Assembly: GCA_934438135.1 (NCBI GenBank)
Contig: CAKSBP010000079.1
Location: forward strand, 1-9,677
Reading direction: 5' to 3'
Source: an uncultured Clostridium sp.
GTDB taxonomy: Bacteria; Bacillota; Clostridia; Lachnospirales; Lachnospiraceae
DNA length: 9,677 nt
Shown here: positions 6,489 to 9,677 of the stretch, piece by piece
Numbering within the stretch: the stretch's first letter is position 1
Layout: the number at the start of each line of letters is the position of its first letter
Translations under genes and position numbers: made by a program
The notes under the pieces: generated by a model
What the model was told of the DNA's origin: nothing
What the model saw: the letters and a program-made list of their open reading frames with translations, nothing else
The model's database searches: none

Positions 6489-6534
6489 TTGAAAAGCCGA
6501 TACAGTTTATGATATACAGTCATAAACTGTGTCG
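6489..6534 (+). promoter_or_regulatory. Candidate promoter overlapped by a 15-bp inverted repeat
   Basis: ACAGTTTATGA (6502-6512) and TCATAAACTGT (6520-6530) are a perfect 11-bp inverted repeat with a 7-base centre. Extending to 6498-6512/6520-6534 gives 15 pairs in RNA, one of them G-U. TTGAAA (6489-6494) and TATACA (6513-6518), 18 bases apart, form a plausible housekeeping promoter with the repeat covering its spacer and start site, as a repressor site would. No T-run follows, so it is not a standard intrinsic terminator for the + strand. It may also act as an mRNA hairpin separating the anti-sigma message from the next gene. Confidence 0.4.
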
Positions 6535-6558
6535 AAATTAAGGAAAGGAGGCAGAAAA

Positions 6559-7542
6559 ATGTCTGTTGGTATTTATAGATATGGTGGAAATGGGAGTCCA
6601 CTTTCTCATGGTATTGAAATGATGGGAAGCAAAAAGAAGGCTGAGGAGGCAAAAGAAAAGACAAGTGGCAATGTTAGTGCAAATGACCTTTTAGTTGGAA
6701 CGTTACGGGGAGATGCTTCTGACAGAGCTCTTGCAGCAAAAGAAAAAGGTGCCAGGAATTCTTTGAAAACCCTGTTGAAACAGTTTTCTAAGGATTTAGA
6801 AACCGATGCTCAGATTGAAGGTTTGAAAAGTGAAAAGCAGAATTTGGCCGAAGAACTTGGTACCTATAAAGAAGAACTTGATAAGAGGATAACGAAACGG
6901 AATCAGTTAAAGGAAAATTATCAGGTTGACGACCATTCGGAAGAAGAAGCAAATCTAAATCTTTTAAGGAAGCAGCGGGACGAACCAGATGGTCTGACGG
7001 AAGAGGAGCAGGCAAAGCTGGCCAATATGGGTGAGCTGACTGATTATCAGAAGGATGCTCTCCACTTAGATGATGCCATTGATTATTGGAGCAAACTTGT
7101 GGATTCCACACAGGATAGTCTTAGTAATATTGGAAAGACCGTGGATGCCATAAAACTGGAACGTTTAAAGTCTGATCCGATGGTAGATGCCAAGAAAAAG
7201 GCGGAGGAACTAAGGAAAGATGGAATCGAAGAAGCAGCCGGTATCCTTGTGGATGAAGCGGTAGAAAATATAAAAGAAACCTTCGGGGGCGAGGACGACA
7301 AGGATGCCGATAAAGTCGATGATAAAGAGAAAGACGACGACAAAAAGGCAGACGATAAGGAAGAAACAGATAAAACTGCAAACAATACCGATAACGTTAC
7401 TGCATCAGATGACAAAATCGGCGTAGCACTTGATATGGAAGAAAAGCAGAAACAGCTTCTTGCCAAGATGAAGTCCTTCATGCAGAGGCAGCAAGCCTTG
7501 ACAGAAGACTTTATGGGAATTCAGGTCGACGCTCTACTTTAA
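6559..7542 (+). CDS. Unrecognised coiled-coil, Asp/Lys-rich cytoplasmic protein
   Basis: I do not recognise this 327-residue protein. AAAGGAGG (6544-6551) fixes the start at ATG 6559; an upstream GTG at 6529 lies in the inverted repeat. It has no signal peptide, no membrane helix and no cysteine. The N-terminus is Gly-rich (MSVGIYRYGGNGSPLSHGIE). Long helices with coiled-coil pattern lie at about 55-120 and 125-240. A low-complexity stretch of Asp, Lys and Glu spans about 244-285, and a final helix (293-320) ends the chain. It looks like a scaffold or structural protein. It stands 88 bases behind the anti-sigma gene with its own likely promoter, so membership in the sigma regulon is possible but unproven. 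Length and regular codon use support a real gene. Confidence 0.8.
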   Translation: MSVGIYRYGGNGSPLSHGIEMMGSKKKAEEAKEKTSGNVSANDLLVGTLRGDASDRALAAKEKGARNSLKTLLKQFSKDLETDAQIEGLKSEKQNLAEELGTYKEELDKRITKRNQLKENYQVDDHSEEEANLNLLRKQRDEPDGLTEEEQAKLANMGELTDYQKDALHLDDAIDYWSKLVDSTQDSLSNIGKTVDAIKLERLKSDPMVDAKKKAEELRKDGIEEAAGILVDEAVENIKETFGGEDDKDADKVDDKEKDDDKKADDKEETDKTANNTDNVTASDDKIGVALDMEEKQKQLLAKMKSFMQRQQALTEDFMGIQVDALL

Positions 7543-7587
7543 AACCATGTTACATAGATAACCATAATCGGAAAAGGGAGTATTCGA

Positions 7588-7740
7588 ATCTCTCTTACAG
7601 TTTTCTTCCATAGAACGTGAAGAATAGTCTCCATTCATGTAGGAGTAAAGAACAATCTTCAACAAAGTTCTTGGAGATGCGGGATTTTCTTTTGTTCTTT
7701 TATAAGCTGAATATAGGTCAGTTAAAGTATGTTTATTAAA
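7588..7740 (-). pseudogene. Fragment of an IS1182-family transposase N-terminus
   Basis: Read on the minus strand from about 7740 down, the translation gives LTDLYSAYKRTKENPASPRT, then LLKIVLYSYMNGDYSSRSME, then ENCKRD. This matches the DUF772-type N-terminal domain of IS1182-family transposases (typical form: SPRxLLKIVLYAYMNGIYSSRxIExxCKRDI). The frame is open from 7788 to a stop at 7534-7536, but the similarity ends at KRD (7588), next to the palindrome ATTCGAAT (7582-7589), and the rest of the transposase is absent. No inverted terminal repeats were found. The surrounding stretch 7543-7859 holds no intact gene. Loose inverted repeats (TTCTTC/GAAGAA at 7603/7619 and AAAGAACAA/TTGTTCTTT at 7647/7692) are too weak to call. 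An open stretch of about 34 codons from 7758 runs into the acetyltransferase remnant without a ribosome site. Confidence 0.75.
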
Positions 7741-7859
7741 TGAGTTGATGTATATGAATGAAAAAATATACGTCAGCTTATTTTTATGTTATCATTGATG
7801 GTAAAGAAAATTTCATATTTTATGAATTTGAAAAACAGGAATTTACAAGGAAAAATGAT

Positions 7860-8167
7860 ATGAAAATATATGAAGTTCAAGTAAGGACGCTACAGTTATT
7901 AACAAGCCTATTGAACATTTGGGGAGATTCTGTTCGAGCAACACATCATTTTCTTTATTTCCAGCAGAAAGAGGTAAAGGAATTGGAAAGCAGCTTATAC
8001 AATACGGTATTCAGAATTATGGAATACAAGAAGTTACTGTCAATGAACAGAATCCGCAGGCAGTAGGAGTAGGATTCTACAAACATTTAGGCTTTGAAAC
8101 ATATAAAAGAACGGAATGTGATGAGGAAGGGAATCTGTATCCGTTTTTATATATGAAACTGGCGTGA
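7860..8167 (+). pseudogene. GNAT acetyltransferase, internally deleted and frameshifted
   Basis: The N-terminal part starts at ATG 7860 (AAGG at 7847-7850 upstream) and reads MKIYEVQV...LNIWGDSVRATHHFL up to 7955. The C-terminal part is in another frame from 7955 to TGA 8167: LFPAERGKGIGKQLIQYGIQ, EVTVNEQNPQAVG, FYKHLGFETYKRT and FLYMKLA. ERGKGIGKQL is the acetyl-CoA pyrophosphate loop of GNAT enzymes. An intact relative has about 150 residues; here only about 32 and 70 remain, so roughly 50-60 central residues are gone, with a shift of frame at about 7950-7960. GTAGGA is also duplicated in tandem at 8063-8074, adding Gly-Val before FYKHLGF. Translation from 7860 alone gives a non-GNAT tail ending at 8066. 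I judge it non-functional. Confidence 0.8.
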
Positions 8168-8219
8168 CAATTTCCTGTTTGTATAAAAGATGGAAAAGAA
8201 TGTTAAGGAGAAAAATGAA

Positions 8220-8645
8220 ATGGATATTTGGGAAACATTATATTTAAAAGCAAAGGAGCAGTATCACCCAGAAGAAGTATCTCCCTTTGTATATGCACAC
8301 CATGTTGTTTGTGCACTTGAGAGTGAAAATGGAGATATCTATACTGGATTTTGTATTGAAAGTTGTAGCGGTGTACTTGACTTATGTGCCGAAAGAACAG
8401 CTGCTTTAAATATGTACATTAACAGTGGACAAACCATTATCAAGCGATTAATTGCTTTTAGAGATAAAGCACCATTTGGAGAAGGAAGCGGAATGCCATG
8501 TGGAGCATGCAGAGAATTTTTAATGCAGTTAAATATTCAGAATAAGGATATGGAAATTATGGTTGATTATGAAAAACGAGAAACGGTTACATTAGAAAAG
8601 CTTATGCCTGATTGGTGGGGAATGTATCGTTATAAGACTAAATAA
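8220..8645 (+). CDS. Cytidine/blasticidin-deaminase-like zinc enzyme
   Basis: This 141-residue protein has the cytidine deaminase fold. The zinc and catalytic residues are intact: C56-A-E58 (LCAERTAALNMY) and P93-C94-G-A-C97 (PCGACREFLMQL). E58 is the proton shuttle. Cytosolic enzymes of this family hydrolyse amino groups on cytosine-type rings; the short form with a CAER motif resembles blasticidin-S-deaminase-like proteins, so the substrate may be a nucleoside or a nucleoside antibiotic. AAGGAG at 8205-8210 supports ATG 8220, which gives the usual start MDIWETLY; the in-frame ATG 8190 has no ribosome site. It lies 52 bases after the acetyltransferase remnant and upstream of an efflux pump, a resistance-like neighbourhood, though joint function is only inferred. 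Confidence 0.9.
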   Translation: MDIWETLYLKAKEQYHPEEVSPFVYAHHVVCALESENGDIYTGFCIESCSGVLDLCAERTAALNMYINSGQTIIKRLIAFRDKAPFGEGSGMPCGACREFLMQLNIQNKDMEIMVDYEKRETVTLEKLMPDWWGMYRYKTK

Positions 8646-8886
8646 TCTGTCTAATATATTATATATTTCCGATTGTAAGGCTTTCATTAATACGATTACA
8701 ACATTCATTCAGACTATTGCTGAATGATTATACTGGCAGGAAAGAATGCTGCAAAGATCAGTAATGGCATTAGTTATATGAATAGGTAGCTTGTCGGTAA
8801 AAATCTTTATTGTTTAAATCTAAAAAGTATTTTTTAATGTTCTAACTTTTTTCATGTTGGTATCTTGAGTTTTTTGAAATTAATTA
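8646..8886. other. Non-coding stretch with no recognisable gene
   Basis: The stretch is AT-rich, with stops in all frames. A short hairpin, TCATTCAG (8705-8712) / CTGAATGA (8720-8727) with a 7-base loop, lies 60 bases after the deaminase stop but has no T-run, so it is at best a weak terminator. A + strand frame through 8671-8728 is open for about 17 codons and ends in TGA. It resembles a protein tail but has no start and no recognised family. The region may contain eroded coding sequence. Confidence 0.4.
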
Positions 8887-8917
8887 TTGACTCTACAACG
8901 ATTACAGAGTTTATGAT
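8887..8917 (+). promoter_or_regulatory. MerR-type promoter with 19-bp spacer and dyad
   Basis: TTGACT (8887-8892) and TATGAT (8912-8917) are separated by 19 bases, longer than the normal 17. A dyad ACTCT (8890-8894) / AGAGT (8906-8910) is centred at 8900, inside the spacer, with additional matching pairs near the centre (7 of 10 positions). An overlong spacer carrying the operator is the hallmark of MerR-family promoters, where the activator untwists the DNA. It lies 33 bases before the MATE pump start, so drug-inducible control of the pump is likely. The regulator gene is not in the window. Confidence 0.6.
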
Positions 8918-8949
8918 ATTATCAAAATATAAGAGAAAGGAATTTATAC

Positions 8950-9677
8950 ATGGAGAAAAATCTTACGAAAGGCAGCGTATTTAAAAATGTTATCTTTTTT
9001 TCATTACCATATTTACTTTCATATTTTTTGCAGACGCTCTACGGGATGGCAGACTTATTCATTATTGGACAATATGACGGTGTAGCAAGTACTACTGCGG
9101 TATCCATTGGTTCACAGATTATGCATATGATTACGGTTATGATTGTAGGTCTTGCTATGGGTACAACTGTCAGCATCGGGCAGGCAATTGGAGCAGATGA
9201 TAAAAAACAGGCATCTAAAGCTATCGGAAATACGATAATTCTGTTTATGGGAGTATCTATCGCAGGAATGGCGCTGTTACTGATGTTAGTGCACCCGATT
9301 GTATCGGTAATGTCCACACCAGAGGCAGCTGTAAACGGAACGGTCACATATCTGACCATCTGTTTTATCGGTATCCCATTTATTACAGCATACAATATTA
9401 TTAGTTCTATTTTTCGTGGCATGGGAGACAGTAAAAGTCCAATGTATTTTATCGCTGTGGCATGTGTTGCAAATATTGCTTTGGACTATCTTTTTATGGG
9501 TGCTTTCCAACTTGGACCGGCAGGTGCAGCGTTAGGAACTACAATTTCTCAGGCAATCAGTGTACTGGTATCTTTGCTTGTTATCTTAAAAAGAAAGAGT
9601 GTTGTTCTTAGAAAGAGTGATTTCAAACCCCATAGACCGGTAATGGGGAAAATATTATCTATTGGAATTCCAATAGC
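8950..9677 (+). CDS. MATE-family multidrug efflux transporter (5' part)
   Basis: There are 242 codons without a stop, cut by the window end; full members have about 450 residues in 12 membrane helices, so this is the N-terminal lobe and the link to the second. Helix 1 carries the family pattern LPYLLSYFLQTLYGMADLFIIGQ (18-40). AVSIGSQI and MGTTVSIGQAIGADD (70-84) mark the conserved region after helix 2, and SSIFRGMGDSKSPM (152-165) the helix 4-5 loop. These proteins export cationic drugs in exchange for Na+ or H+. The start is ATG 8950 with AAAGGA at 8936-8941. The closest style is the MepA/NorM-like pumps of Firmicutes; the substrate cannot be told. The promoter just upstream suggests control by a MerR-type sensor. 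Confidence 0.93.
   Translation, partial: MEKNLTKGSVFKNVIFFSLPYLLSYFLQTLYGMADLFIIGQYDGVASTTAVSIGSQIMHMITVMIVGLAMGTTVSIGQAIGADDKKQASKAIGNTIILFMGVSIAGMALLLMLVHPIVSVMSTPEAAVNGTVTYLTICFIGIPFITAYNIISSIFRGMGDSKSPMYFIAVACVANIALDYLFMGAFQLGPAGAALGTTISQAISVLVSLLVILKRKSVVLRKSDFKPHRPVMGKILSIGIPI

Noticed and set aside
7083..7481. Minus-strand ORF of 132 codons rich in Ser
   Set aside because: It is the reverse complement of the Asp/Lys-rich stretch of the coiled-coil gene, with no independent features.
7646..7700. Attenuator or terminator hairpins (AAAGAACAA pairing with GTTCTT or TTGTTCTTT)
   Set aside because: The arms are AT-rich, the loop is long, and the bases lie in the transposase fragment, which explains them better.
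7758..8066. A single real 102-codon protein
   Set aside because: The part before 7860 has no ribosome site, residues 35-66 are a GNAT N-terminus, and the rest is out-of-frame GNAT sequence.
9039..9422. Minus-strand ORF of 127 codons
   Set aside because: It is a shadow of the MATE gene, whose + strand frame shows clear family motifs.

Overview
The window looks like Firmicutes chromosome, most likely Lachnospiraceae or a related gut Clostridium. It is AT-rich, has strong AGGAGG-type ribosome sites, and its sigma/DUF4179 pair, blasticidin-deaminase-like protein and MATE pump resemble genes common in that group. The taxonomic call is an inference from gene style. All intact genes lie on the + strand.

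Region 1 (1-4312) is one tightly packed operon that already started upstream of the window. In order it holds: the tail of an unidentified gene; a 60-residue Cys-rich 'ACGX-repeat' peptide; a radical SAM/SPASM maturase; a 22-codon ORF overlapping the maturase's end; a nitroreductase-like flavoprotein; a fusion of a PNPOx-like flavin barrel with a 2[4Fe-4S] ferredoxin; a zinc-type macrodomain (ADP-ribose hydrolase); and a class M sirtuin (SirTM, mono-ADP-ribosyltransferase). Gaps are 4-25 bases, or the genes overlap. The first half reads as a RiPP (ribosomally made, post-translationally modified peptide) pathway: the SAM enzyme would install links on the peptide's Cys residues, and the two flavin/Fe-S proteins would supply or remove electrons. 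The second half is a writer/eraser pair for reversible ADP-ribosylation. Such pairs are known next to the lipoyl-carrier protein GcvH-L and its ligase LplA2, but neither is visible here. The union of a RiPP module with an ADP-ribosylation module is the most interesting feature of the window.

Region 2 (4313-7542) starts after a 200-base AT-rich gap. It holds an ECF-like sigma factor, its overlapping membrane-anchored DUF4179-type anti-sigma factor, then a cysteine-free, coiled-coil, Asp/Lys-rich protein I do not recognise. A near-perfect 15-bp inverted repeat lies over a candidate promoter before that last gene.

Region 3 (7543-8167) is a scar. On the minus strand there is a fragment of an IS1182-family transposase N-terminus that has no intact ORF. 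Beside it on the + strand is a GNAT acetyltransferase that has lost its middle and is out of frame.

Region 4 (8220-9677) holds a small cytidine/blasticidin-deaminase-like enzyme, about 300 bases without a recognisable gene, a promoter with a 19-bp spacer and internal dyad typical of MerR-family activation, and the first 242 codons of a MATE efflux pump that runs off the end. No tRNA, rRNA or CRISPR array was seen.
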